Of a stretch of 64,000 nucleotides of DNA, positions 43,946 to 52,396 are shown one piece after another. The position numbers were made by a program, and so were the translations under genes. The stretch's first letter is position 1. Every line of letters starts with the position of its first letter. The DNA lies in the NCBI RefSeq assembly GCF_025685605.1, contig NZ_JAGTUT010000001.1:3658001-3722000 (forward strand), given 5' to 3'. The notes under the pieces were generated by a model, which was given only the letters and a program-made list of their open reading frames with translations, searched no databases and was not told the origin of the DNA. The DNA comes from Granulicella arctica (lineage in GTDB: Bacteria; Acidobacteriota; Terriglobia; Terriglobales; Acidobacteriaceae).

Positions 43946-44140
43946 TTAAAGCCCGAAGTAGGCGAGTACAGCCGAGTACACGGTGTCCACCACCTGCGGA
44001 CGAGGGTTGGAGCCGCCCATTACCTGCGGACGAGGGTTGGAGCCGCCCATTACCTGCGGGCTAACTTGTTGAGCTGACATCGAGATTGTGGAAGCGGAAA
44101 AAGCAACGGTTGCGGCCAGAATAAAGACGAACTTCTTCAT
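43946..44140 (-). CDS. Small exported peptide with tandem decapeptide repeats
   Basis: A 64-residue product: signal peptide MKKFVFILAATVAFSASTIS, then two identical decapeptides QVMGGSNPRP (residues 29-48) and the tail QVVDTVYSAVLAYFGL. The DNA repeat unit is 30 bases (43992-44021 and 44022-44051) with a partial third unit at 44052-44059. AGGAG stands before the ATG. The mature form would be about 40 residues. It is upstream of two membrane protein genes on the same strand. Function unknown; a processed signal peptide is one possibility. Confidence 0.65.
   Translation of the reverse strand: MKKFVFILAATVAFSASTISMSAQQVSPQVMGGSNPRPQVMGGSNPRPQVVDTVYSAVLAYFGL
43992..44059. repeat. Tandem 30-base repeat within the small exported peptide gene
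   Basis: Two exact 30-base copies (from ACCTGCGGACGAGGGTTGGA) followed by eight bases of a third. It keeps the reading frame and encodes the decapeptide QVMGGSNPRP. Confidence 0.95.
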
Positions 44141-44933
44141 GAATGTGATTCTCCTAGAGCGCGAAGGCGCTCTAGTAAGGTTAGTCCACAGTAGGTCCAC
44201 GTATTTACCAGAGCCTTGCGATAGCGTCACTTCTGCTTTCCCTCTCCAATAGTTGGCCTGCTGCCATCCCGTGAAGGATTTAGACAGCTTTTGTAAAGAT
44301 GCTTTCCGCAATGTTCCGCTCTGAAAACACCAAAATTCAGCTTTGTGATCTGTCTATTCAAGGTGTTTTGTTGCCTTCATGGGACTTGGCTTGATCGATG
44401 GACTGTGGACTTCACGAGAACTTCTCTCTTCCCTCATTGTTTTTCCGATAGTTTTTTTATAAATCTCACATGGGTATCTCTGGCGTGTTCGCTGTCATGC
44501 GCCGAACTAACGGGACTTCGGCACGTAGCTAGATAGGCTTCCCCACTTCGTTCCCGCAAAACGGGGTTTTGATAAACTTCGATCCGCTGGGACGGTCGAA
44601 AACGTCGTCATTGCCGAAACACCAACTTTGCGGGATTGAAGCGTGCGCAGGACTGCGCCGTTTTCACGCGCTCCGAGTCTCCGGCCGGCAGCAGGGCAGG
44701 CCGTGTCAGCCGCATCCGGGGGCGCACGGCGTGGCTGTCCAGCTGGTTCCTTTGGTCCAGGTAGTCTTTGCGGCTTCGCTGGCCAAGCCCTTGCCGTGAC
44801 GGCGTCTCTTTAGAATCGCTGTTGTCTTGAGATACCAAGCACCAGACCATTTGTGGGTGGCAAACACCTCGTCGATCAGCAGTTAAGGTTAGAATTCGCA
44901 GTCGAGAGTTATTTGATTTTTCGAGGAGCAGCG
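44141..44933. other. Gene-free stretch (793 bases) before the GH3 gene
   Basis: No convincing gene. 44554-44572 can form CCCG-CAAAA-CGGG followed by TTTT, a weak terminator-like element. 44600-44850 has open frames on both strands, but none with a start signal or a recognisable product; a decayed gene is possible. The GH3 promoter should lie at its right end. Confidence 0.5.
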
Positions 44934-47612
44934 ATGAGGCCACTTGCTACAGTATTTCTTTTGCTTGTCACGTCTGCCTATTGGGCGAAGGCGCAGGTTG
45001 TTCCAGCTGATAAAGCCGATGAGACCCGTATCGACAGCCTGCTAAAGAAGATGACGCTCGAAGAGAAGATGAATCTGATACGAGGCGATGTAGAGCCGGC
45101 GGCGACGAACCAGGGGCAGGCGGGCTATTTGCCGGGCGTGTCACGGCTTGGGATTCCGTCACTGCGCATGGCGGATGGTCCTCCTGGAGTGTTGACCCGG
45201 GTCGCAGGGCAGGCGCAGACTGCAACCATGGGCGTCGCCGCAACCTGGAGCGTCAAGGATGCAGAGCAGAATGGCGTGGCGATCGGCCGCGAAGCACGTT
45301 CTCTGGGCATTGACGTTGTGCTGCAGCCCTTCATCAACATCGACCGCGACCTCACCTTCGCTCGCGGTTACAACACGCTCGGCGAAGATCCGTTCCTCAC
45401 CGGTGCTTTGGGAGCAGCCGAGATCCACGGCGAGCAGGCCCAAGGAGTGATGTCGATGGCCAAGCACTATGTGGCCTATGACTCCGATTCCTACAACATC
45501 TTCGTCGACCAGCAAACGCTTCACGAGGTCTACGTCGCGCCATTCGACGCGGCAGTGAAGGCTGGCGTTGCGTCGATCATGTGCTCGTACAACAAAATCA
45601 ATGGCGCCTTCGCCTGCGGCAATCCGGACACGCTCAAGACAATTCTGTTTGGTGAACTTGGTTTCAAAGGCTTCGTCACCTCAGACTGGGGCGGAGTACA
45701 CAACGTGCACTTCATCAACAACGGGCTCACGATGGAAATGCCCGGTGAGATCGCTGATGACAGCCCGTTCGCTGGAATGATGCACACCTATTTCCGCACC
45801 CGTCCTGAGAAGTCGGGGCCGCCCACGAAGCCGAATCTTGCAGCCCTGGCGGGGATGCTTGGCGGCACCATCCCCGAGGAAACCAAAGGAGGCGGCATGG
45901 ACTTGTCAGCCTTCCCGACCGACTCCGACTCGAAAACCATGCGCGACGCTCTCAAGGATGGTTCCATCACCGAAGCGTCCATCACCGAAGCCGCACGGCG
46001 CGTGCTCTATCAGATCGATCGATTTGGGTATCTCGATGGCAAGCAAAAACATGATGTCACGCCGCAGGATCTTGGTGGCAACGGAAGCATCATTGAGAAG
46101 ACCGCAGAAGACGCGGCCGTTCTACTGAAGAATGAAGACAACATCCTTCCCCTCAAGGGGAGTGGCCGTATCGCCGTGATCGGGCCGACTGCTGGCCAGG
46201 TCGCGTCCATCGGCACATTTGGCGAGCGGTCACCGGGCGTTCCTGAACGTCAGGTGAGCCCGCTGGACGCGCTGAGGAAACTCCCGCCCGACGCGAAGGT
46301 GACATTCGCCGTGGACGACGACATGACCGGAACTCCAATACCTGCGGCCGCATTCACACACGACGGAAAACCTGGACTTGTGAGGAACACCGAGGCGGGG
46401 AGCAGCAGCATAGACCCTTCGATCGACTTCACCAAAACCAACGGAAAAGTGCTGCAACCGAATACTGTCGCAACGTGGAAGGGCGAAGTCACCGTTCCAG
46501 CCGACGGCTCCTACTGGTTCTACCTGCAGGCATTGGGTACGCGTGGAATGTTCAGCATTGATGATAAAGAGGTGGGCCGAACCGGCGCCGTGAAAGGAAC
46601 AGTCCACGGCGATGTCCAACATGCCTCGCAGGATAATGGACTTCCCACAACAGATGGCCTGGATAACGTGCGCCGCGCAGTCCAACTGACCAAGGGCGCG
46701 CACAGGATTGAGGTCACGACCTCCGTCGACACATCGAACGCGCCAGTGCAAGTGCGCTTGAATTGGATGACTCCCGAAGCGCGGCAGCGCAATCACGCTA
46801 CGGCAATCGACGCGGCGCGGAACGCAAAAACAGCTGTAGTATTTGTGTGGACGCGAGACAAGCCGCACTTCGAGCTTCCGGGCAATCAGGACAAACTCAT
46901 TGAGGAAATTGCAGCAGTCAATCCGAACACTGTCGTGGTTTTGAATACGAGTCAGCCAGTGGCGATGCCGTGGATCGACAAAGTCAAAGGGGTACTGGAG
47001 ATGTGGTGGCCTGGAGACGAGGGTGGGTCAGCAACGGCGAAAACGTTGCTCGGTCAGAGCAATCCTGCGGGACGGTTGCCTATGACCTGGGCCAAGGCGC
47101 TCAGTGATTATGCGGCGACCTCGCCTGCTCACCCTGAGCGTTCCACGCAAGGCGTCGACGGCATAACAACATTCTCAGAAGGCGTGCTCGTTGGGTACCG
47201 CTGGTTCGACGATCAGAAGATCCAGCCGCTGTACCCGTTCGGATTTGGACTGTCCTATACCAAATTCGCATTTTCGAATCTGAAAGTGACGCCCACCGTG
47301 GATGGCGGTGCGAGCGTATCGGTTCGCGTCAAGAATACCGGCGGCGTAGTAGGCGACGAGGTGCCGCAGGTCTACCTCGATGCTCCCGTGAACAAGCCGC
47401 AAGGAGTACAGTTCGCCCCAAAAACACTCGTAGCCTTTGACCGGGTTACCCTGCAGCCAGGCGAGGAGCGCGAGGTGACGCTCGAAATCGCGCCGCGAGC
47501 ATTTGAATACTGGTCAGTCGACAAAAAAGCATGGGTGAAGCCGGGAGGCAGTCGTATCCTCCGCACCGGATCGTCTTCGCAGGATTTGCCGTTGACAGCG
47601 ACAGTGCAATAA
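44934..47612 (+). CDS. Exported beta-glucosidase-like GH3 enzyme with PA14 insert
   Basis: An 892-residue glycoside hydrolase family 3 protein. A signal peptide (MRPLATVFLLLVTSAYWAKA) is followed by the N-terminal barrel (PSLRMADGPPGVL, GRNTLGEDP-like YNTLGEDPFLTG, KHYVAYDSD). The nucleophile is in TSDWGGVHNV. The second domain carries a PA14-type insert (VTVPADGSYWFYLQALGTRG), and a fibronectin-III-like domain ends the protein. It should hydrolyse terminal beta-linked glucose or related residues. GAGGAG lies before the ATG at 44934. Confidence 0.94.
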   Translation: MRPLATVFLLLVTSAYWAKAQVVPADKADETRIDSLLKKMTLEEKMNLIRGDVEPAATNQGQAGYLPGVSRLGIPSLRMADGPPGVLTRVAGQAQTATMGVAATWSVKDAEQNGVAIGREARSLGIDVVLQPFINIDRDLTFARGYNTLGEDPFLTGALGAAEIHGEQAQGVMSMAKHYVAYDSDSYNIFVDQQTLHEVYVAPFDAAVKAGVASIMCSYNKINGAFACGNPDTLKTILFGELGFKGFVTSDWGGVHNVHFINNGLTMEMPGEIADDSPFAGMMHTYFRTRPEKSGPPTKPNLAALAGMLGGTIPEETKGGGMDLSAFPTDSDSKTMRDALKDGSITEASITEAARRVLYQIDRFGYLDGKQKHDVTPQDLGGNGSIIEKTAEDAAVLLKNEDNILPLKGSGRIAVIGPTAGQVASIGTFGERSPGVPERQVSPLDALRKLPPDAKVTFAVDDDMTGTPIPAAAFTHDGKPGLVRNTEAGSSSIDPSIDFTKTNGKVLQPNTVATWKGEVTVPADGSYWFYLQALGTRGMFSIDDKEVGRTGAVKGTVHGDVQHASQDNGLPTTDGLDNVRRAVQLTKGAHRIEVTTSVDTSNAPVQVRLNWMTPEARQRNHATAIDAARNAKTAVVFVWTRDKPHFELPGNQDKLIEEIAAVNPNTVVVLNTSQPVAMPWIDKVKGVLEMWWPGDEGGSATAKTLLGQSNPAGRLPMTWAKALSDYAATSPAHPERSTQGVDGITTFSEGVLVGYRWFDDQKIQPLYPFGFGLSYTKFAFSNLKVTPTVDGGASVSVRVKNTGGVVGDEVPQVYLDAPVNKPQGVQFAPKTLVAFDRVTLQPGEEREVTLEIAPRAFEYWSVDKKAWVKPGGSRILRTGSSSQDLPLTATVQ

Positions 47613-48617
47613 CTCCGAATGCTAAATGGGCAATTGAGCTACTACAGCCACTTCAATGAGTGCAGAATCGCTAATGCGCGTTTCGAGCCGTTTCGGACTG
47701 AAAACATACTTTGGCTGGTTGTCGCCAGTCGAGAGTAGTGAGAGCCAGAGATGATCAGCAGAGTGCGACGCTAAAACGGTCCAAATGACCCAGTTGGGAG
47801 ATGCGCCATTGTTGAGACGCATCCTCGAACGCCTGCATGACGTTATCTAAGCTCTTCGAAGTTGGTTGATCTTGTCATACCTCACATTCGGCGAATTCCG
47901 AACGGCGGGTTTCCCTCTCCTTCCTCACGTAGTCAAAGGCATCGGGCCCAGGGATCAGATGTGTTCGTGGGTTCGGCACATTGAGGAAGGTCGCAAGTAC
48001 TTGGGACATTTCTATCCGGAGAGGGCTAGGACATTGCATTTTGACGTTTGATGAGTACACCGAGGCCAACTGCCGGGCGGAATCGCAGAAGGCCAACACC
48101 AGCATCGATGAAATGCGTTGCATGAAACTCGGGGACAAGACACCTTCAACAGGCCGTTTGCGGATGTCATGAGAGGTAGTCAGCGAAGACTGTGCAATCT
48201 CTCTCAGACCATCGCGATGCTTAGCTACAGCAGCGGCGGGCCTTGGATACACATCTTGATCGTTGTGCCGAAGTATCGTTGAGGTTCGACGGGATGATGC
48301 GATGAGAACAAGGGAAAGCAGGCCACAGGAGATACCTGCCTCCTCATCCTTCTGCCTCCGTCAGTACAGATCGAACAAGGTACTCGGGGATGCTCTGCGG
48401 GGCTTTCAGTCGAAGCGAACGCTGGGCTTTCTTCTGCTCGCCTTCGACGCGGTGTTGTTCCAACATGGTGGCTACCTAGCCGGAAGGGGACTCGAGGATG
48501 GGCACGACCCGTTGCGTGCAGAAGTTGATGACATCGGACTGACGACTTCTGGATGCTTTCCGCTCAGCGAAATGTTCTCCTAGAGAAAAACGCACAGCGT
48601 GACCCACTCAACGCCCG
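47613..48617. other. Gene-free stretch (about 1.0 kb)
   Basis: Several open frames exist (for example minus 47875-48252 and plus 48263-48583), but none has a ribosome site, a normal composition or a product I recognise. It may be decayed sequence. No tRNA, repeat or insertion-sequence ends were found by eye. Confidence 0.5.
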
Positions 48618-50396
48618 TTAGAACAACGCCCCATACTCCAGCCACTGCCCCTTCAGCTTCGCCATCAAGCCAACGTACCCGGCATCCTCATGCAGGTTCT
48701 CCAGGTTGCCGTCATCCACAAATAGCGGATAACAAGGAAACCCGTCCTTCGCTGCAAACTCCAACCACCGAACCGCATCGCCCGGCTCGCTCAGCAGCGT
48801 GAACGCAACCGCAATGTGGTACGCCGCATGATGAAAGTGCCCAAACCCCTTCCCCGTTTCAATGGCCGTCTCAATCAGCGCCTTTGCCTCGCCCACCCTT
48901 CCCGCAGATGCAGCCAGCACACCCTGCATACTCATGAACAGCGCCCCGTCATCCTCGGATGAATCCCCAAGCAGCGTCTCAATCAGCCTCGACGCCTCAT
49001 CATTTCGCCCCAGGTTGAATAGTATCCAGGCCGTCTGGTACCCAATCAACGACGGGTTCACGTCCGGCGGAATCGTCTGCAACAAGCCCAGTGCCTGCTC
49101 ATGCTTCCCCTGAAACACCATCGTCTGCGCCATCCGGTACACCGCCAGATTGTTGTTAGGATTCGTAAAAACGGCCTCTTCCGCCTCACGCAGTGCCGCG
49201 TCAAAGTACCCAATGTGGCAGTAGATCAACGCAAGCTGGTTCCGCGCCTCGTCCAGCGTTGCATCCAGCGCCAGTGCCCGCCGATACTCCAGAATTGCCT
49301 TCCCATGAGGAAACCGGTTCGCTGGTGTCCACAAGAGCCGGCCCCGCGCAAGATGCGCCGCGGCTAAGTACGGGTCCAGCGATAACGCCTTTTCCACCGC
49401 GACAAACGCCTTCTCCTGCCACTGCCGCTCATGCGGATCGAACAAGAACAGCTTCCACACATAAGCCTGCGCCAGTTCCGCATACGCGGCGGCAAACGTC
49501 GGATCAATCTCAACCGCGCGTTCAAATGCCAGCCGTGAAATCTCGTTGTCATCCTTGTTCTGCCGATGCGCGTAAAACCTGCCCCGCAGATAGCAGTCAT
49601 AAGCCTCCGGCCTCACCGTCAGAGTCGCCCGAAGCTGCTGCCGCTCCTGAGGCGTCATCTCCGCCCGAACCTCCGCCGCAATCGTGGCCGCCACCTCCTT
49701 CGGCACCGCCAGAATCTCACTCACATCCCGCTCATACTCCTGCGACCAGATCTCCAGTCGCGTGGCCGAATCCATAGCCCGCACCGTGATCCTCACCCCA
49801 TTCCCAACCCTCAACACGGATCCACCCACCAAGACGTCCGGCCCCGCCTTACCCGTAGCATGACGCGACGGCCCACTCAACGCGCTCTCCGGAAACACCC
49901 TCAGCGTATGCACCCGCGCTAGCGCGCTCATCAACGCTTCGGTCAAAACTTCGGCCAGATGAGCCTGCGACCCGTCCCGCGAAGCATCCTCAATCGCCCT
50001 CACCGCAATCGACCGTTCCGCCGCAGACAAGCCTTCCCCGCCCTCATTCCCGGCCGCCTTCGCCTCCACCTCCGCAATAAAACGATACCCGCGTCGCGGC
50101 ACTGTCTGGATGTACTTTGGCGAGCTTGCCGAATCACGCAGCACCTCACGCAGCCGGTTGACCGCATTATTCAGCCCATGGTCAAAGTCGACGAACGTCT
50201 CACCAGCCCACAGCTGCGTGCGCAGCTCTTCCCGCGTCACCAGCTCCCCGCGTCGTTCTACCAGCAGCGCCAGCAGCCGGGTCGGCTGCAGCGCAAGTCT
50301 CTCCTGGTAGCCCTGTCGCTCCAGCAAACTCGTGTGGAGATCCAGCTCGAACGGACCGAACCTTACCACCTGGGCCTTTTGTCCATGGCTTGCCAT
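48618..50396 (-). CDS. Soluble winged-helix regulator with TPR domain
   Basis: A 592-residue protein. Residues 10-105 form an OmpR/CadC-type winged helix (VRFGPFELDLHTSLLERQG, VTREELRTQLWAGETFVDFD, PKYIQTVPRRGYRF). Residues 125-245 resemble a TolB-like N-terminal domain, and the remainder is TPR repeats (for example EAYDCYLRGRFYAHRQNK, EARNQLALIYCHIGYFDAAL). There is no membrane helix, unlike the regulator at 34-36 kb. It is divergent from the radical SAM peptide locus with 244 bases between and is the best candidate for its controller. Confidence 0.85.
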   Translation of the reverse strand: MASHGQKAQVVRFGPFELDLHTSLLERQGYQERLALQPTRLLALLVERRGELVTREELRTQLWAGETFVDFDHGLNNAVNRLREVLRDSASSPKYIQTVPRRGYRFIAEVEAKAAGNEGGEGLSAAERSIAVRAIEDASRDGSQAHLAEVLTEALMSALARVHTLRVFPESALSGPSRHATGKAGPDVLVGGSVLRVGNGVRITVRAMDSATRLEIWSQEYERDVSEILAVPKEVAATIAAEVRAEMTPQERQQLRATLTVRPEAYDCYLRGRFYAHRQNKDDNEISRLAFERAVEIDPTFAAAYAELAQAYVWKLFLFDPHERQWQEKAFVAVEKALSLDPYLAAAHLARGRLLWTPANRFPHGKAILEYRRALALDATLDEARNQLALIYCHIGYFDAALREAEEAVFTNPNNNLAVYRMAQTMVFQGKHEQALGLLQTIPPDVNPSLIGYQTAWILFNLGRNDEASRLIETLLGDSSEDDGALFMSMQGVLAASAGRVGEAKALIETAIETGKGFGHFHHAAYHIAVAFTLLSEPGDAVRWLEFAAKDGFPCYPLFVDDGNLENLHEDAGYVGLMAKLKGQWLEYGALF

Positions 50397-50532
50397 AGCA
50401 TCCCTGAGCTCTAAAAAGAGTTTTTTGAGCATAACTCAGTCTCTGAACCTCGCGAATAAAAACTTCTAAATTTGTCAATAATGGGCAGTTAGTAAGAGAG
50501 AAATTAGGGAGATTTTCGGGGTCTTTTCTCCA

Positions 50533-50561
50533 TTGACTTAGTCCTTCGCCGGGAGCAATGT
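50533..50561 (+). promoter_or_regulatory. Possible promoter of the radical SAM peptide locus
   Basis: TTGACT (50533) and CAATGT (50556) are 17 bases apart, about 80 bases before the peptide start. The -35 match is good, the -10 is poor. Confidence 0.3.
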
Positions 50562-50594
50562 GTCTGCTGTTCCACCCAACACCCTGGCGTCGAA

Positions 50595-50615
50595 CGCGAA
50601 ATTAAACCGTTCGCG
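50595..50615. promoter_or_regulatory. Inverted repeat before the precursor peptide
   Basis: CGCGAA and TTCGCG are 9 bases apart, 25 bases before the peptide ATG. It could be an operator or a leader hairpin close to the ribosome site AAAGGAGAAAAT. Confidence 0.45.
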
Positions 50616-50640
50616 CCTTCCAATGAGCAAAGGAGAAAAT

Positions 50641-50874
50641 ATGGCAAAGGAAATAGTCGTTACTGTCCCCCCCGGGTCGCCGCTCGGCAAAATGTCCGAT
50701 ACGGAGATCGAAAAGCTGGTTGAACAGGCAACCGCTCACCTCCCCAAGGGGCAGCATGCCGAATTCGCCGACCACGTCGTCGTCAAACACGCGGCCGAAC
50801 CCGCCGCAACCGGAGCCGCCGCAAAACCCAACATCGGCGTCGGCGTCACATGGACTCGAGCCTGCCGTAACTAA
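50641..50874 (+). CDS. Putative RiPP precursor peptide
   Basis: A 77-residue peptide with a leader-core look. Residues 1-50 are a folded-looking leader (MAKEIVVTVPPGSPLGKMSD, then TEIEKLVEQATAHL). An Ala/Pro-rich linker (AAEPAATGAAAKP) follows, then a short tail PNIGVGVTWTRACRN. The tail holds one Trp and one Cys, candidates for modification; W-T-R at 71-73 fits the aromatic-x-x pattern of cyclophane-forming radical SAM substrates. AAGGAG sits just before the ATG at 50641, better than in-frame starts from 50560. It lies 61 bases before the radical SAM gene. Family not recognised. Confidence 0.7.
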   Translation: MAKEIVVTVPPGSPLGKMSDTEIEKLVEQATAHLPKGQHAEFADHVVVKHAAEPAATGAAAKPNIGVGVTWTRACRN

Positions 50875-50935
50875 CACAGTCATCTGTTTCACTTCCAGCC
50901 TTCGTACAAATACAGCAACGATTCCAGGTGTGCCC

Positions 50936-52396
50936 ATGCTGAATGCGAATAGTTCCACTGACCTGAACCCGGAGAGCGACGCTACTCGCCCATCAAAGCG
51001 AGCCTCGCAGCCCTTCGTGTTCCCGATTCTCGACTCGCCCGTATGGTCGCAGCTCTCGTTTCTGGAGTTTGGGCCGGCTACCTTGGTGATGGATCGCGGA
51101 AGCGGGCGCTGGGCGGTCATCAAGACCGCCGACGCGCCCCTCCTCCGTCTCCTTCCGGTTGACGTCAACCTGATCCCGCTCACAGTCCGCGAGCGGTGCA
51201 AAACCCTCGCAGCCGAACTTCGCGGTCATGGCCTCGGCCGTCCACCGCAGCCTTCAGTCCATCCGCTCAACACCCTCATCTTGAAGCTCACTCAGGCATG
51301 TAACTATGCGTGCACCTATTGCTATGACTTCGCTCCGGAAGAGCATGCATCCAGGCTAGACCTCCGCGCCGCCTGCAATGCCGTTGATGAGGCGCTCACC
51401 ATCGCACCCTCCTCGCTGCATGTCATCCTGCACGGCGGCGAGCCAACACTCGTCTTTCCTCTGCTTCGTGAAATTGTCCTTCGCGCCAGGGACTGCGCCA
51501 AGCGCCTGGGCAAACGAGTCACCTTCGGCGGCCAGACCAATCTCAGCCGCATCAACGCAGAGATGGTCGCATTCTTCGCGGAAAACAATGTCGTCTGGGG
51601 CATTTCCCTCGACGGTCCGCCAGAGTTGAACGACCGCTTCCGCATCCTCCACACCGGCGGCGGAACCTATCACTTTCTCACCAGCGCCCTGCAGAACTTT
51701 CCTAACTTTGTTCGCAGTTGCGGCGTCCTCACCACCGTCACCTCCGTGACGGACGTTCATCTTCTCACCATCGTCTCGCACGTCCGTGATCTCGGCTTCC
51801 ACGCTTGGGACTGGTCCCTCTTCCAGCCCATCGGCAGGGGACAGTCCGCTGTGGAGCCCCTCAACTTCAACACGCAGGCAGTCATCCAATCCTGGAATGA
51901 ACTCTTCGAAGCCGTAGAAGCAGGCAGCTTCGAAGGCTTCAACATCCAGGCCATCACCCGTTACCTGGACAACTTCCTCGATGGCCCTGGCGCACATATG
52001 TGCCTCCGCAAAGACTGCGGCGCCGGCAGGGATCTTATGTCCGTATCAGCCAACGGCACCATTGAAGCCTGCGACTGTATCGACCCCAAGGGTCCCCTCT
52101 CATCCCTCGGCCACATCACTGAAAACTCCGATGGCGCGCTTGCCGCCGCTCGCGCCACTGGCACAGCGGAACTCATCCGCTCGCGCAACGTGGAACTCGG
52201 CATGTGCTCTTCCTGCATCTGGCTCGCCATCTGCGGGGGAACCTGCCTCGCCCACTCCCACGGCTCCATTCATGACGTCTGGAAGTCTGAGTGTGCCATC
52301 GCCATCAACGCCTTTGACCGCATCGCACGTTCGGTGATTCATTCTGACCGGCTCCGCGACTACCGGCAAAGCTATCGAAAGGCGGTCGCATCATGA
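50936..52396 (+). CDS. Radical SAM/SPASM peptide maturase
   Basis: A 486-residue enzyme. About 110 N-terminal residues (VWSQLSFLEFGPATLVMDRG) may bind the precursor leader. The radical SAM cluster motif is C122-x3-C126-x2-C129 (TQACNYACTYCYDF), followed by HGGEPTL and WGISLDGPPE. The SPASM half has cysteines at 356, 361, 379, 381, 424, 427, 433, 437 and 453, enough for two auxiliary Fe-S clusters. Related enzymes make thioether or C-C links in peptides. Start 50936 (MLNANSST) is preferred over upstream in-frame codons that overlap the precursor. Its stop overlaps the next gene (ATGA). Confidence 0.92.
   Translation: MLNANSSTDLNPESDATRPSKRASQPFVFPILDSPVWSQLSFLEFGPATLVMDRGSGRWAVIKTADAPLLRLLPVDVNLIPLTVRERCKTLAAELRGHGLGRPPQPSVHPLNTLILKLTQACNYACTYCYDFAPEEHASRLDLRAACNAVDEALTIAPSSLHVILHGGEPTLVFPLLREIVLRARDCAKRLGKRVTFGGQTNLSRINAEMVAFFAENNVVWGISLDGPPELNDRFRILHTGGGTYHFLTSALQNFPNFVRSCGVLTTVTSVTDVHLLTIVSHVRDLGFHAWDWSLFQPIGRGQSAVEPLNFNTQAVIQSWNELFEAVEAGSFEGFNIQAITRYLDNFLDGPGAHMCLRKDCGAGRDLMSVSANGTIEACDCIDPKGPLSSLGHITENSDGALAAARATGTAELIRSRNVELGMCSSCIWLAICGGTCLAHSHGSIHDVWKSECAIAINAFDRIARSVIHSDRLRDYRQSYRKAVAS

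Noticed and set aside
43992..44059. Tandem 30-base repeat as a possible CRISPR
   Set aside because: The units touch without spacers and are in frame within an exported peptide gene.
44608..44943. Minus-strand frame upstream of GH3 as a transposase remnant
   Set aside because: No DDE or other transposase motif and no inverted ends were found.
47875..48252. Minus-strand open frame of 125 codons in the gene-free kilobase
   Set aside because: No ribosome site, no recognisable family and no neighbour link; not strong enough to call.
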